A model generated the notes under the pieces. The model did no database searches. It saw only the letters and a program-made list of their open reading frames with translations, and was not told the origin of the DNA. The position numbers and the translations under genes are program-made. From Pontivivens sp032464575 (GTDB lineage: Bacteria; Pseudomonadota; Alphaproteobacteria; Rhodobacterales; Rhodobacteraceae), in contig JAWDKM010000003.1 in assembly GCA_032464575.1 (NCBI GenBank), positions 310,001-374,000 of the forward strand: DNA of 64,000 nucleotides, written 5' to 3'. Of this stretch, positions 1 to 8,465 are shown one piece after another. The stretch's first letter is position 1, and every line of letters starts with the position of its first letter.

Positions 1-471
1 GCCGAACTCCACAGGCTCGCCATCGCCGACGAGGATGCGGCTCACCTTCCCGCCGCGAGGCGAGGGGATCTGGTTCATCGTCTTCATGGCTTCGATGATG
101 AGCAGGGTCTGCCCCTCGCTCACCTGATCGCCCACGGAAACGAAGGGCGAGGCGCCGGGCTCGGCCTGCAGGTAGACGGTTCCGACCATGGGCGAGGTCA
201 CCGCACCGGGATGCTGGGCGGGATCGGCAGCAGCGGCGGGCTCTGCGGCAGGGGAAGCGGCTGCGACGGGTGCGGGGGCAGGGGCCGCTGCGACCGGGGC
301 CGGGGCAGGCGCGGCCACCATCTGCTGGACCATCTGGCGCGTCACCCGCACCTCCAGTTCATCGTCCTCGCCGAATTTGCGTTCGACCTCGATCTCGGTC
401 AGGTCGCTGTCCTTCAGAAGCTCCGCGAGCGCCTTGATGAAGGCGATGTCGGCTTCGTAGGTGTTGCCCAT
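1..471 (-). CDS. accB: Biotin carboxyl carrier protein of acetyl-CoA carboxylase (3' end cut by window)
   Basis: Carries the biotin that shuttles CO2 between the biotin carboxylase and carboxyltransferase parts of acetyl-CoA carboxylase, the first step of fatty acid synthesis in the cytoplasm. 157 residues are visible. The N-terminal part is charged, residues about 52-87 are an Ala/Pro-rich linker, and the C-terminal lipoyl/biotinyl domain holds the motif EAMKTMN with the biotinylated lysine at residue 130. Only the last few residues are missing at the window edge. The ATG at 471 starts a typical MGNTYEADIAFIK N-terminus. accC would be expected immediately beyond the edge. Confidence 0.97.
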   Translation of the reverse strand, partial: MGNTYEADIAFIKALAELLKDSDLTEIEVERKFGEDDELEVRVTRQMVQQMVAAPAPAPVAAAPAPAPVAAASPAAEPAAAADPAQHPGAVTSPMVGTVYLQAEPGASPFVSVGDQVSEGQTLLIIEAMKTMNQIPSPRGGKVSRILVGDGEPVEFG

Positions 472-602
472 AGGTTCCTCGCAAGTTGCCCACACCGGAC
501 GGACGCCCGGCGGCCCCGGCGTTGCGGGGCGACGTTCAAGATGGACCGTCTATACGTGGTCGTGACGTAGCGTGAAAGGGCGATCCGTCACTCGGAAGGA
601 GG

Positions 603-1421
603 CTATTGCCCGACGCGTCGGACCAGCTCCACCGTCTCCTGCATCCGGGGGAGCGGCATGTATCCGCGCACCACCGTGTCGCCGATCACGAAGGTGGGCG
701 TGCCGGAGATATTCAGCGCACCGGCCAGCGTGCGAACCTCGGCGATCTGGCGCTCGACCTCGCGGCTGTCCATGTCCGAGCGCATCGCTTCGACATCGGC
801 TCCGGAGCGTTCGGCGAGGCGGTCGATGATCTGGTCGTTGAGCCGCCCGCCGAAGCGCATGAGCGCGTCGTTGAATGCCTTGTAGACGTCGGGACCGTCA
901 TTCTCGAGCACCGCGAGCGTCGCCTGCGCCGCGGTCGTGCTCATCGGGCCGAGGATGGGCAGTTCCTTGACGATGTAGCGGATATTGCCGTCCTGCTCGA
1001 TCAGCGTCGCGACCTCGTCATGGGCGCGCTTGCAGAACCCGCACTGGTAGTCGAGGAACTCCACGATCGTGATGTCGCCCTCGGGGTTGCCGCCGACATA
1101 GGAGAAGCCGTCGTCAAAGAGCGCGTCGGCATTGTCGCGCACCATGTCGATCTCCGCCGCCTGTGCGTCGGCCTGCTGCCGCGCCTCGATCAGACCGACC
1201 ATCTCCATGACGATTTCGGGGTTCGACAAAAGGTAGGCGCGGATCTCGCCATGCAGCGCCTCCCGCGTCTCGCCATCGAAGGTGTCGCTCACTGCGGTGC
1301 TGACGCGCGCCTCGCTCTGCGGCGGGCGTGGCGCCTCCACTACCGGGGCGGTCCACAGGCCCACCGCCGTGGCACCCACCAGCACGGCCACGCCCGCTAC
1401 GGTCCAGAACTGTCCGCTCAT
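603..1421 (-). CDS. DsbA-like thiol:disulfide oxidoreductase, membrane-anchored
   Basis: A 272-residue protein with one hydrophobic N-terminal segment (about residues 6-26, signal or anchor). A helical spacer follows, then a DsbA/thioredoxin-fold domain with the redox motif CGFC at residues 127-130 and a cis-proline region GTPTFVIGD near the C-terminus. It should catalyse disulfide exchange in periplasmic proteins. The ATG at 1421 was chosen because a GAGGGGG ribosome site precedes it and the start lies 5 bases past the upstream protease stop; an in-frame start at 1481 would lie inside that gene. The tight spacing suggests co-transcription with the M48 protease. A CGFC rather than CPHC active site is common in the DsbA-like family of alphaproteobacteria. 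Confidence 0.9.
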   Translation of the reverse strand: MSGQFWTVAGVAVLVGATAVGLWTAPVVEAPRPPQSEARVSTAVSDTFDGETREALHGEIRAYLLSNPEIVMEMVGLIEARQQADAQAAEIDMVRDNADALFDDGFSYVGGNPEGDITIVEFLDYQCGFCKRAHDEVATLIEQDGNIRYIVKELPILGPMSTTAAQATLAVLENDGPDVYKAFNDALMRFGGRLNDQIIDRLAERSGADVEAMRSDMDSREVERQIAEVRTLAGALNISGTPTFVIGDTVVRGYMPLPRMQETVELVRRVGQ

Positions 1422-1426
1422 CTCAC

Positions 1427-2752
1427 TCAACCCCCTCGCGCCCGTTCCACGACGGACAGAATTTCCTGTGCCCTTATCCATTCGGGCGAGCCGCGGGGCA
1501 AGCCTTCCATGGCGATCCGGGCGAAGCGTTCCGCATCGGGGGCGGAGCCAGACAGCGCGAACCGCTCCGCCGTGTAGAGGGCTGCCTGCGGCTGGTTGCC
1601 GGCCCGCGCGTGGGCTTCGGCCAACGCGCGCAGCGAGACCGGCGTGCCGAGCGCGCCTTCCCGGGCGCGGCTCAGTTCCTGCAGCGCGCGGGCATTAGCC
1701 TCCGGCGTGTTGAGCGCCAGAAGCGCCCGCCCGAGCCCAGCGCGCAGCAGCGCCGCATCGGGCCGCAGTGCCAGCGCGCGCTCATAGGGCCCGACGGCGC
1801 CGCGCGCATCGCCGCTCTCCAGCCGGAACTGGCCCTTGAGCTCGTAGAGCCACGGATTGTTCGGCTCCAGCGCGATCGCCGCGTCGATCTCCCGATCCGC
1901 GCCGGCAGGGTCGGGCAGGCGGTGCAGCGCGATGGCCCGCTGAATGCGCGCAGGCATGTCGTTGCGCCCCGACACGCGGTCCAGAGCACTTTGCGGCGGG
2001 CGGATGAAACCGTCGAACTTGGCCTGCATCCGGGCGTAGGCTTCCGCGATCGGGGGCGAGACCTGTGCCCCGGCGCGGGTGGAGGCGGCCGCGCTGCGCT
2101 CCAGCAGGGCCATCCGCTCGCTCGAAAGGGGGTGGGTCAGCACGTAGGGGTCGATCCGATCGGTGGAGAGCAGCTCTTGCCCGCGGAACAGGCCCAGCGT
2201 GTCAACGGCCGCCTTCGGATCGATTCCGGCCGCCTCGAGAATGCGGATCGAGCTCTGATCCGCACTCGCCTCCTGCGACCGGCTGAAGGCGAGCTGCCCG
2301 CGCTGCTGCGCCCGTTGTGAGCCCTGCGCGATGAAGATCCCGGCCTCGGGCGATCCCGCCGCACCCGCAAGGATCCCCAGCGCCACGCCCGCGAGCGAGA
2401 CCCGTCCCGACTGCGCCGCCGCCACGCTGCGCTGTGCGACGTGCCCGCTCGTCACGTGTCCGATCTCGTGGGCGAGCACGGCCTGCAGCATGTCGGCGCG
2501 ACCCAGCCGCTGGATCAGCCCGGCATTGACGAAGATGTCGCCCCCGCCGGTTACGAAGGCGTTCATTTCGCGGTCGTTGACGATATGGACGCTGATGCTG
2601 TTCTTCGGCAGGCCCGCGGCAACCACGAGCGGTTCCGTCAGCCGGTTCAGCGTCTCTTCGATCTCCGCATCGCGGATGAGGCCCTGCGCCTGCGCGGACA
2701 GGCTCGCCAGCGCCGTGACGGCCGCGAGCGCCAAACCGAGAAGTGCGCGCAT
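1427..2752 (-). CDS. M48 family metalloprotease with TPR repeats (BepA-like)
   Basis: A 441-residue exported zinc protease. Residues 1-23 form a clear Sec signal peptide ending in SAQAQ. The zinc motif HEIGH is at residues 95-99, with a downstream E in SRSQEASAD as likely third ligand. The C-terminal third contains TPR-type repeats rich in LYELKGQ- and AxAxAL-like helices. This architecture matches BepA/YfgC, a periplasmic protease and chaperone in outer-membrane protein quality control. The start at 2752 is the Met that opens the signal peptide; an in-frame start 33 codons upstream gives an implausible leader. The DsbA-like gene follows directly, fitting a shared envelope-maintenance role. 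Confidence 0.93.
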   Translation of the reverse strand: MRALLGLALAAVTALASLSAQAQGLIRDAEIEETLNRLTEPLVVAAGLPKNSISVHIVNDREMNAFVTGGGDIFVNAGLIQRLGRADMLQAVLAHEIGHVTSGHVAQRSVAAAQSGRVSLAGVALGILAGAAGSPEAGIFIAQGSQRAQQRGQLAFSRSQEASADQSSIRILEAAGIDPKAAVDTLGLFRGQELLSTDRIDPYVLTHPLSSERMALLERSAAASTRAGAQVSPPIAEAYARMQAKFDGFIRPPQSALDRVSGRNDMPARIQRAIALHRLPDPAGADREIDAAIALEPNNPWLYELKGQFRLESGDARGAVGPYERALALRPDAALLRAGLGRALLALNTPEANARALQELSRAREGALGTPVSLRALAEAHARAGNQPQAALYTAERFALSGSAPDAERFARIAMEGLPRGSPEWIRAQEILSVVERARGG

Positions 2753-2838
2753 GACCGTCCTCGCATCTGACCCTTGACCCGGGCGGAGACCCCTCCGACA
2801 ACCGGGCTCTGTACTGACGTTGAGGGTAGGGGCAGGGG

Positions 2839-3981
2839 ATGCGCACATCAAGCCGCGGTGCGGTCGATAGTTTCATTGTGATGGACGTGATGGAGGCCGC
2901 CCGCGCCGCCGAGGCCGAGGGCCGCGACATCGTCCGGATGGAGGTCGGCCAGCCCGGCACGCCCGCCCCCGCCGCGGCCCGCGCGGCGCTGGCCCGCGCC
3001 ATGGAGGCGGGGCCGCTGGGCTACACCGTCGCCATGGGCCTGCCGGAGCTGCGCGCGCGCATCGCCCGGCTCTACGCCGACTGGTACGGGGTGGAGCTCG
3101 ACCCTGCCCGCGTGGTGGTGACGGCGGGCGCCTCGGCAGGCTTCATCCTCGCCTTCCTCGCGATGTTCGATGCGGGTGAGCGGGTGGGCATCGCCGATCC
3201 GGGTTATCCGAGCTACCGCAACATCCTGCGCGGCCTCGACCTGGTGCCCGAACGGATCGAGGGGACGCTCGCCAACCGCTTCCAGCCGACGCCCGCGGAC
3301 GTGCATCCGGGCCTTGCGGGACTGCTCGTCGCCAGCCCTGCGAACCCGACGGGCTCTATGCTCGACCGTCCGGCGCTCGCGACACTGGTCGAGGCGTGCG
3401 CCGCCCACGACGTCGCCTTCATCTCCGACGAGATCTATCACGGCATCCAGTTCGCGGGCCGTCCCGTGACAGCGCTGGAGGTGAGCGACGAGGCGGTCAT
3501 CATCAACTCCTTCTCCAAGTATTTTTCCATGACCGGCTGGCGGCTGGGCTGGATGGTGGTGCCCGAGGGGCTGATCCGGCAAGTCGAGCGGCTCGCCCAG
3601 AACCTCTTCATCTGCCCCACCCATGCGAGCCAGGTGGCCGCCCTCGCCGCCCTCGACGCGACCGACGAGCTGGAGGCCAACGCCGCCGTCTACGCGGCCA
3701 ACCGCGCCCTGATCGTGGAGGCGCTGCCCAAGGCGGGCTTTCTCAAGATCGCCCCGCCCGACGGCGCGTTCTACGCCTATGCCGAGCTGCCCGAGGGGAT
3801 GGAGGACAGCCGCGCCTTCTGTGCCCGCCTGCTGGCGGAGGCGGGGGTGGCGGCTACACCGGGCCTCGACTTCGATCCGGTGCGCGGCCACCGCACCGTC
3901 CGTTTCTCCTATGCAGGCCCCACGGACCGGGTCGAGGAGGGCCTGCGCCGGATCGCAGCTTTCATGGCGGGTGAAAGCTGA
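2839..3981 (+). CDS. Class I/II pyridoxal-phosphate aminotransferase
   Basis: A 380-residue cytoplasmic fold-type I aminotransferase. Landmarks are the GYTVAMGLPELR segment, the AGASAGF cofactor-phosphate loop, SPANPTG (substrate and PLP contacts), SDEIYHG with the PLP-binding Asp, and the Schiff-base lysine in SFSKYFSMTGWRLGW (K227). A C-terminal Arg in RFSYAGP likely binds the substrate carboxylate. Length and motifs fit aspartate/alanine-type transaminases, but the amino donor cannot be told from sequence. It is transcribed divergently from the M48 protease across about 86 bases. Confidence 0.93.
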   Translation: MRTSSRGAVDSFIVMDVMEAARAAEAEGRDIVRMEVGQPGTPAPAAARAALARAMEAGPLGYTVAMGLPELRARIARLYADWYGVELDPARVVVTAGASAGFILAFLAMFDAGERVGIADPGYPSYRNILRGLDLVPERIEGTLANRFQPTPADVHPGLAGLLVASPANPTGSMLDRPALATLVEACAAHDVAFISDEIYHGIQFAGRPVTALEVSDEAVIINSFSKYFSMTGWRLGWMVVPEGLIRQVERLAQNLFICPTHASQVAALAALDATDELEANAAVYAANRALIVEALPKAGFLKIAPPDGAFYAYAELPEGMEDSRAFCARLLAEAGVAATPGLDFDPVRGHRTVRFSYAGPTDRVEEGLRRIAAFMAGES

Positions 3982-4116
3982 AGAACTCTCGGACGCAAAT
4001 TCTGTGCGACGATCTTCGGAGCGAAGATTTTCCGGCCCCGTCAGCACTGCGGTGCAACATGAGCCTCTTGCCGTAGCGTCCGCGGACCGGCAGTCTGCGC
4101 GGCAGGAGGCAGCCTC

Positions 4117-4707
4117 ATGACCCGTCCCCCCATGCTCGGCCACAACCGCGGACCCGCCCTCGAGCCCGGCGCCGGATGGCGCGGCTATTGCTGGCGGCGC
4201 GCCAGGGCCGACCTGCGCCCGGCGCGCGTTCCGATCGAAATGGTGCGCGTGCGGATGCGCCGCGCGCGGGAGCTGGGGCTGACCTATCCGCAATACGCCT
4301 CGATCCTCGCGGGCACCGGCCGCGACGTGATGGCGTTCCTCTACACCGTCGAAGGCCTGCAGATCCGCCTCTCGCGCCAGCTTCGCCTGCCGCCGGAGGT
4401 CGCGGCCAAGCTGCCGGAGATCAGCGGCGCGGCGCAGATCGCCTTCGCTCCGTCCGGCGAGGTGCCGCAGGACTTCGCCGCCGAGCTCTCGCAGGTCGCC
4501 CGCACCCCTTTCACCGCCCACGCCATGCAGCCCGATGCGCCCGGCTGGGGGGCCGCGCGCCGTGCCATCCGCGCAGCCCTCGATCCTGCCAAGCTGCCTT
4601 CGAACGCCGTCGTCATGATCGGCGGCCCGGCGGAGCAGGAGCGCTGGGCCGAGGCCGCCTCCATGGCGCGCTACCTGCCCACCGACAGCTTCTTCACGCC
4701 GAGCTGA
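4117..4707 (+). CDS. Conserved hypothetical protein, GHNRGP motif
   Basis: A 196-residue protein of unknown function. It begins with an N-terminal MLGHNRGPALEPG segment of a kind seen at the start of many alphaproteobacterial hypothetical proteins. A basic, Arg/Trp-rich region follows (about residues 20-50), then a helical region with a possible helix-turn-helix-like stretch (ELGLTYPQYASILAGTGRDV). There is no signal peptide and no membrane segment. It lies 5 bases before the KefF-like gene and may be transcribed with the antiporter pair. The long 5' gap (3982-4116) probably holds its promoter. Confidence 0.7.
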   Translation: MTRPPMLGHNRGPALEPGAGWRGYCWRRARADLRPARVPIEMVRVRMRRARELGLTYPQYASILAGTGRDVMAFLYTVEGLQIRLSRQLRLPPEVAAKLPEISGAAQIAFAPSGEVPQDFAAELSQVARTPFTAHAMQPDAPGWGAARRAIRAALDPAKLPSNAVVMIGGPAEQERWAEAASMARYLPTDSFFTPS

Positions 4708-4712
4708 GGCGC

Positions 4713-5315
4713 ATGGCCCGCGTCCTCGTCCTGCACGCCCATCCGGGCCAGCGGCACTCCGCGGTCAACCGGGCAATGCTGGGCGCGGCGCGGGAAATCG
4801 ACGGCATCACCGTCGTCGACCTCTACGCCGCCTACCCCCGCTTCAAGATCGACGTGGACGCCGAGCAGAAGCGCCTGGCCGAGCACGACGTCATCGTCCT
4901 CCAGTTCCCGTTCTACTGGTATTCCACCCCGTCGCTGCTCAAGGAGTGGCAGGACCTCGTCCTCGAATACGGCTGGGCCTACGGGCCGCGAGGTAACGCC
5001 CTGCGTGGCAAGGTGCTGCAACTGGCACTGACCACCGGGGGCTCGGACCATTCCTACTCGGCGGAGGGCCACAACCGCTTCTCCCTGCGCCAGCTCACCA
5101 CGCCGCTGGAGCAGACCGCGGACCTCTGCGGGCTGACCTTCGCACCGCCCTTCGTGCTCTTCGCCGCCCACCACGCGCGTGAAGATGGGCGGCAGGCCGA
5201 GCATGTGGAGGCCTGGCGCGCGCTCCTCGCCGCGCACCGCGACGACCGCTTCGACATGGAGAGCAGCGAGCCCGTCATCGGCATCGGCACCGTCCCGGTG
5301 ATGGAGCAGGGCTGA
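4713..5315 (+). CDS. kefF: NAD(P)H quinone oxidoreductase, KefF-like ancillary subunit
   Basis: A 200-residue flavodoxin-fold protein (NQO1/MdaB/KefF family). The N-terminus MARVLVLHAHPGQRHS is the FMN/FAD phosphate-binding loop. Further landmarks are LQFPFYWYSTPSLLKEW, typical of the family, and the TTGGSDHSY loop. It ends 3 bases before a KefC-type antiporter, the arrangement of E. coli kefF-kefC, where KefF binds the antiporter and is needed for full activity. The same family also reduces quinones, so it may detoxify electrophiles too. The ATG at 4713 was chosen because upstream in-frame sequence overlaps the preceding gene. Confidence 0.92.
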   Translation: MARVLVLHAHPGQRHSAVNRAMLGAAREIDGITVVDLYAAYPRFKIDVDAEQKRLAEHDVIVLQFPFYWYSTPSLLKEWQDLVLEYGWAYGPRGNALRGKVLQLALTTGGSDHSYSAEGHNRFSLRQLTTPLEQTADLCGLTFAPPFVLFAAHHAREDGRQAEHVEAWRALLAAHRDDRFDMESSEPVIGIGTVPVMEQG

Positions 5316-5318
5316 GCC

Positions 5319-7205
5319 ATGGACGACTTCCTCCTCCAGGCGGTGATCTATCTCGGCGCCGCCGTGGTCGCGGTGCCCATCGCGGCGCGCCTCGGCCTCG
5401 GCTCCGTCCTCGGCTACCTGATCGCCGGGGTGATGATCGGCCCGCTCCTCGGCCTCGTCGGGTCGGAGACGGAGGACCTCCAGCATTTTGCCGAGTTCGG
5501 CGTCGTCATGATGCTGTTCCTCGTCGGGCTGGAGCTGGAGCCCAAGGCGCTGTGGGCGATGCGCTCCCGTCTCCTCGGCCTCGGCGGGTTGCAGGTGGGG
5601 CTCACGACCGGCGCGGTCATGGCCGCCGCGATGGCGCTGGGCCAGCCGTGGTCGGTGGGCCTCGCCATCGGCATGGTCTTCGCCATGTCCTCCACCGCGA
5701 TCGTGCTGCAGACCTTGGGGGAGAAGGGGCTCATCAAGTCCGATGGCGGGCAGGCGAGCTTCTCCGTCCTGCTCACTCAGGACATCGCCGTGATCCCGAT
5801 GTTCGCGATCCTGCCGTTGCTGGCCCTGCCGGAGCTTGCCGCCGGCCATCACGAGGACGGCCATGGCGGCGCCGACCTGATGGCGGGGCTCGCGGGCTGG
5901 CAGGTCGCCCTCGTCAACATCGCCGCCGTCGCCTGGGTCGTGGTGGGCGGCCACTACGTCACCCGCCCCGTCTTCCGCTTCGTCGCCTCGATCCGCCTGC
6001 GCGAGGCCTTCACCGCCACCGCGCTCTTCATGGTCATCCTGATCGCGGAGGTCATGACGGTGGTGGGCCTCAGCCCTGCGCTCGGCACGTTCCTCGCCGG
6101 GGTTGTGCTGGCCAACTCCGAGTTCCGGCACGAGCTCGAAAGCGACATCGAGCCGTTCAAGGGCCTGCTGCTCGGCCTCTTCTTCATCACCGTGGGGGCG
6201 GGCATCGATTTCGGACTGCTCTTCGGCAGCCTGCTGCCGATCCTTGCCATGACGCTCGGCCTGATCGCGATCAAGGCGGGCGTGCTGCTCCTGCTCGCGC
6301 GGATCTTCAAGATCAGGGGCACCGACCAGTGGCTGCTGGCCCTCGGCCTTGCACAGGCGGGCGAGTTCGGCTTCGTGCTCCTGTCCTTCACCGTGCAGAA
6401 CGCCGTGATCCCGGAGGCGCTGGCCGACAGCCTGCTGCTCATCGTGGCGCTGTCGATGCTGCTGACGCCGCTCCTCTTCATCTTCTACGAGCGGGTGATC
6501 CTGCCACGCGGCACCGATGCGCAGGCGGAGCGGGACGAGGACGTGCCCGACACCGCCCCCGCCATCATCGCGGGCGTCGGCCGCTTCGGACAGGTGGTCA
6601 ACCGCATCCTGCTGGCCGCCGGCTACCGCACCGTCGTGCTCGACCATCAGGCGGACTACATCGACCGGCTGCGCATCTTCGGCATCCGCTCGTTCTATGG
6701 CGACGCCTCGCGCCCCGACCTCTTGCTCGCCGCTGGTTTGCACGAGGCGCGGGTGCTGGTCGTCGCCGTCGATGATCCCGACCGCGCGGTGGAGATCGTC
6801 GACTTCGCCCGCCGCGAGGTGCCGAACCTCCACATCATCGCGCGCGCCCACGACCGGCTGGAGGTCTACAAGCTCTACGCTGCAGGGGCCAACGACATCG
6901 TGCGCGAGACCTTCGACAGCTCCGTGCGCGCCGGGCGCTACGCGCTCGAAAGCTTCGGCATGCACCCGTTCGAGGCGGAGCGGACCACGACCTTCTTCGT
7001 CGAGCAGGACCTGCGCAACCTGCGCGAGCTCGCCCCGCTCTACGATCCGGACATCCCGCCGTCCCAGAACCCGGCCTACGTCGAGAAGGCCAAGGAGGTC
7101 GGCGCCCGCCTCGAGCGCGAACTGCGTGCCAAGGGCGAGGACGGTTCCGCCCAGCTCCAGCGCGGCTGGATGACCCCGGGCCACCGCGACGACGAGGATG
7201 ACTAA
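5319..7205 (+). CDS. kefC: Glutathione-gated K+/H+ antiporter, CPA2 family with RCK domain
   Basis: A 628-residue inner-membrane antiporter. About a dozen hydrophobic segments fill residues 1-395. A cytosolic RCK/TrkA-N domain follows, with the nucleotide-binding loop GVGRFGQVV at about residue 420 and a C-terminal tail. The sequence HELESDIEPFKG near residue 271 matches the regulatory Q-loop of E. coli KefC, so glutathione control is likely: K+ efflux and cytoplasmic acidification protect against electrophiles. An internal His-rich stretch (HHEDGHGG, about residues 176-183) lies in an extramembrane loop. It is preceded by the KefF-like subunit with a 3-base gap. Confidence 0.95.
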   Translation: MDDFLLQAVIYLGAAVVAVPIAARLGLGSVLGYLIAGVMIGPLLGLVGSETEDLQHFAEFGVVMMLFLVGLELEPKALWAMRSRLLGLGGLQVGLTTGAVMAAAMALGQPWSVGLAIGMVFAMSSTAIVLQTLGEKGLIKSDGGQASFSVLLTQDIAVIPMFAILPLLALPELAAGHHEDGHGGADLMAGLAGWQVALVNIAAVAWVVVGGHYVTRPVFRFVASIRLREAFTATALFMVILIAEVMTVVGLSPALGTFLAGVVLANSEFRHELESDIEPFKGLLLGLFFITVGAGIDFGLLFGSLLPILAMTLGLIAIKAGVLLLLARIFKIRGTDQWLLALGLAQAGEFGFVLLSFTVQNAVIPEALADSLLLIVALSMLLTPLLFIFYERVILPRGTDAQAERDEDVPDTAPAIIAGVGRFGQVVNRILLAAGYRTVVLDHQADYIDRLRIFGIRSFYGDASRPDLLLAAGLHEARVLVVAVDDPDRAVEIVDFARREVPNLHIIARAHDRLEVYKLYAAGANDIVRETFDSSVRAGRYALESFGMHPFEAERTTTFFVEQDLRNLRELAPLYDPDIPPSQNPAYVEKAKEVGARLERELRAKGEDGSAQLQRGWMTPGHRDDEDD

Positions 7206-7377
7206 GGTAAAGAGGTAGCGCGTATTCGTCCCGCCGGTCGGCGAACAGTGGCTTCGTCTCGGCAGGCTCACGGCGCGTCGCGGCCAGACCGGTCCATCCC
7301 GGCCTCCCCATCCGAAGCGGCCCGCGCCCGGCTTTCGAATTCGCCCAGATACTCAAGGCACTCGGCCCGCCATCGTT

Positions 7378-8415
7378 CTATACAGCCAGCCCGTCGCGCA
7401 CACCGATGAGGTAGGCGCGGGCCAGCGGCTCCTCGCCGAGCGCCAGCATCCGGGCGCAGTCCGCGCTCGAGTCGCCGAAGAACGGTTCGGTGAGGATCGT
7501 CGGCCGGCTCGAGGCGCGCAGGGATGTGCTGCCGCGCTCCCCGTCGCCGCGTCCCTTCGGACCCCGGTCGGGTAGGCGGAGCTCGTCCACCACTGCCGCG
7601 CACACCGCATCCGCGAGCTGTCTGCCCTGGTTCGAAGTGCGCCAGTGCAGCACCTCGCAGCCATGCCCGCCGCCGGAGTTGAAGTGCAGCTCCACGATCG
7701 CGGCCGGATCCCAGGCATCCATCTGCGCATAGGCCACCGCGATCTCCGCGCCGTAGCCATGGGGGTTGGGTTCGCGGAAGAAGGTCTTCGCCTCCAGCCC
7801 GAACTCGTTGTCGAGACGCTCCATCTCCCGCGCGACCCGCTTGTTGAATGGCCATTCGGAGACCTGCATGTGCTCCGAAAACGCCCCGCGTGCCGACGTG
7901 TTGTGCCCGACCAGCACCGCTACCCGCGTCCGCTTGGCCGCCACCGGATCGTCGGTGAGCAGCGACGTGGCCCCGGCGTCGGCCGCCTGCTGGCGCACGG
8001 TCGGCATCAGCTCCAGCACGCGCGCGACGTAATCCGGCGCGGCCGAGTACCCGCCGCGGTGCAGATGGGCGATGAAGCCCGCGGGATCGTCCGCGAAGTC
8101 GCGCCAGCCCGCATACATCTCGCCGCCGTCGACGAAGGCCCAGTAGCCCGCGATGAAGGCGTCAAGGCTCGGGAATGCGCAGAACGTCTCCGTCCCGTGC
8201 GCGGTGTCGATGTCCACGGGCGTGGCGAGCTGCCGGTCGGCGTTCACCCGTGCGCGGAACTTGAGCGCGCCGTAGTTGCGGTGCGCGCGCGCCAGCGGCG
8301 CCGTTCCGAAGCTCGAGTCGAGCGCCCATTGCGCCAGCGTCACGAGGCGGAGCCCCGGCGCGGGCACGTTGGCGCGGTTGCAGGCATGGATCAGGTCGGT
8401 CCAGGTCTCCGGCAT
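7378..8415 (-). CDS. Bifunctional peptidoglycan hydrolase: glucosaminidase-like domain plus amidase_3 domain
   Basis: A 345-residue protein. Residues about 5-135 resemble the GH73/FlgJ glucosaminidase fold (LAQWALDSSFG, then NYGALKF). The usual catalytic Glu of the ALESxxG motif is Asp33 here. Residues about 163-345 are a zinc N-acetylmuramoyl-L-alanine amidase (amidase_3) with likely metal ligands H171, E187 and H244 and catalytic E310 in TEPFFG. No signal peptide is visible. The ATG at 8415 has a perfect AGGAGG site 6 bases upstream; a GTG at 8469 overlapping the preceding stop is the alternative. It is the last gene of the leftward island group, and its role there is unknown. Confidence 0.88.
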   Translation of the reverse strand: MPETWTDLIHACNRANVPAPGLRLVTLAQWALDSSFGTAPLARAHRNYGALKFRARVNADRQLATPVDIDTAHGTETFCAFPSLDAFIAGYWAFVDGGEMYAGWRDFADDPAGFIAHLHRGGYSAAPDYVARVLELMPTVRQQAADAGATSLLTDDPVAAKRTRVAVLVGHNTSARGAFSEHMQVSEWPFNKRVAREMERLDNEFGLEAKTFFREPNPHGYGAEIAVAYAQMDAWDPAAIVELHFNSGGGHGCEVLHWRTSNQGRQLADAVCAAVVDELRLPDRGPKGRGDGERGSTSLRASSRPTILTEPFFGDSSADCARMLALGEEPLARAYLIGVRDGLAV

Positions 8416-8465
8416 TGGAACCTCCTCTGGCCGGTGGTGTCGGATCCCCCTCGCAGTCGTATCGG

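Noticed and set aside
4671..7271. A long minus-strand open frame of about 870 codons opposite the KefF/KefC genes
   Set aside because: It is rich in His, Asp, Gln and Arg without any domain pattern, which is typical of the antisense of GC-rich genes. The plus strand encodes well-known proteins.
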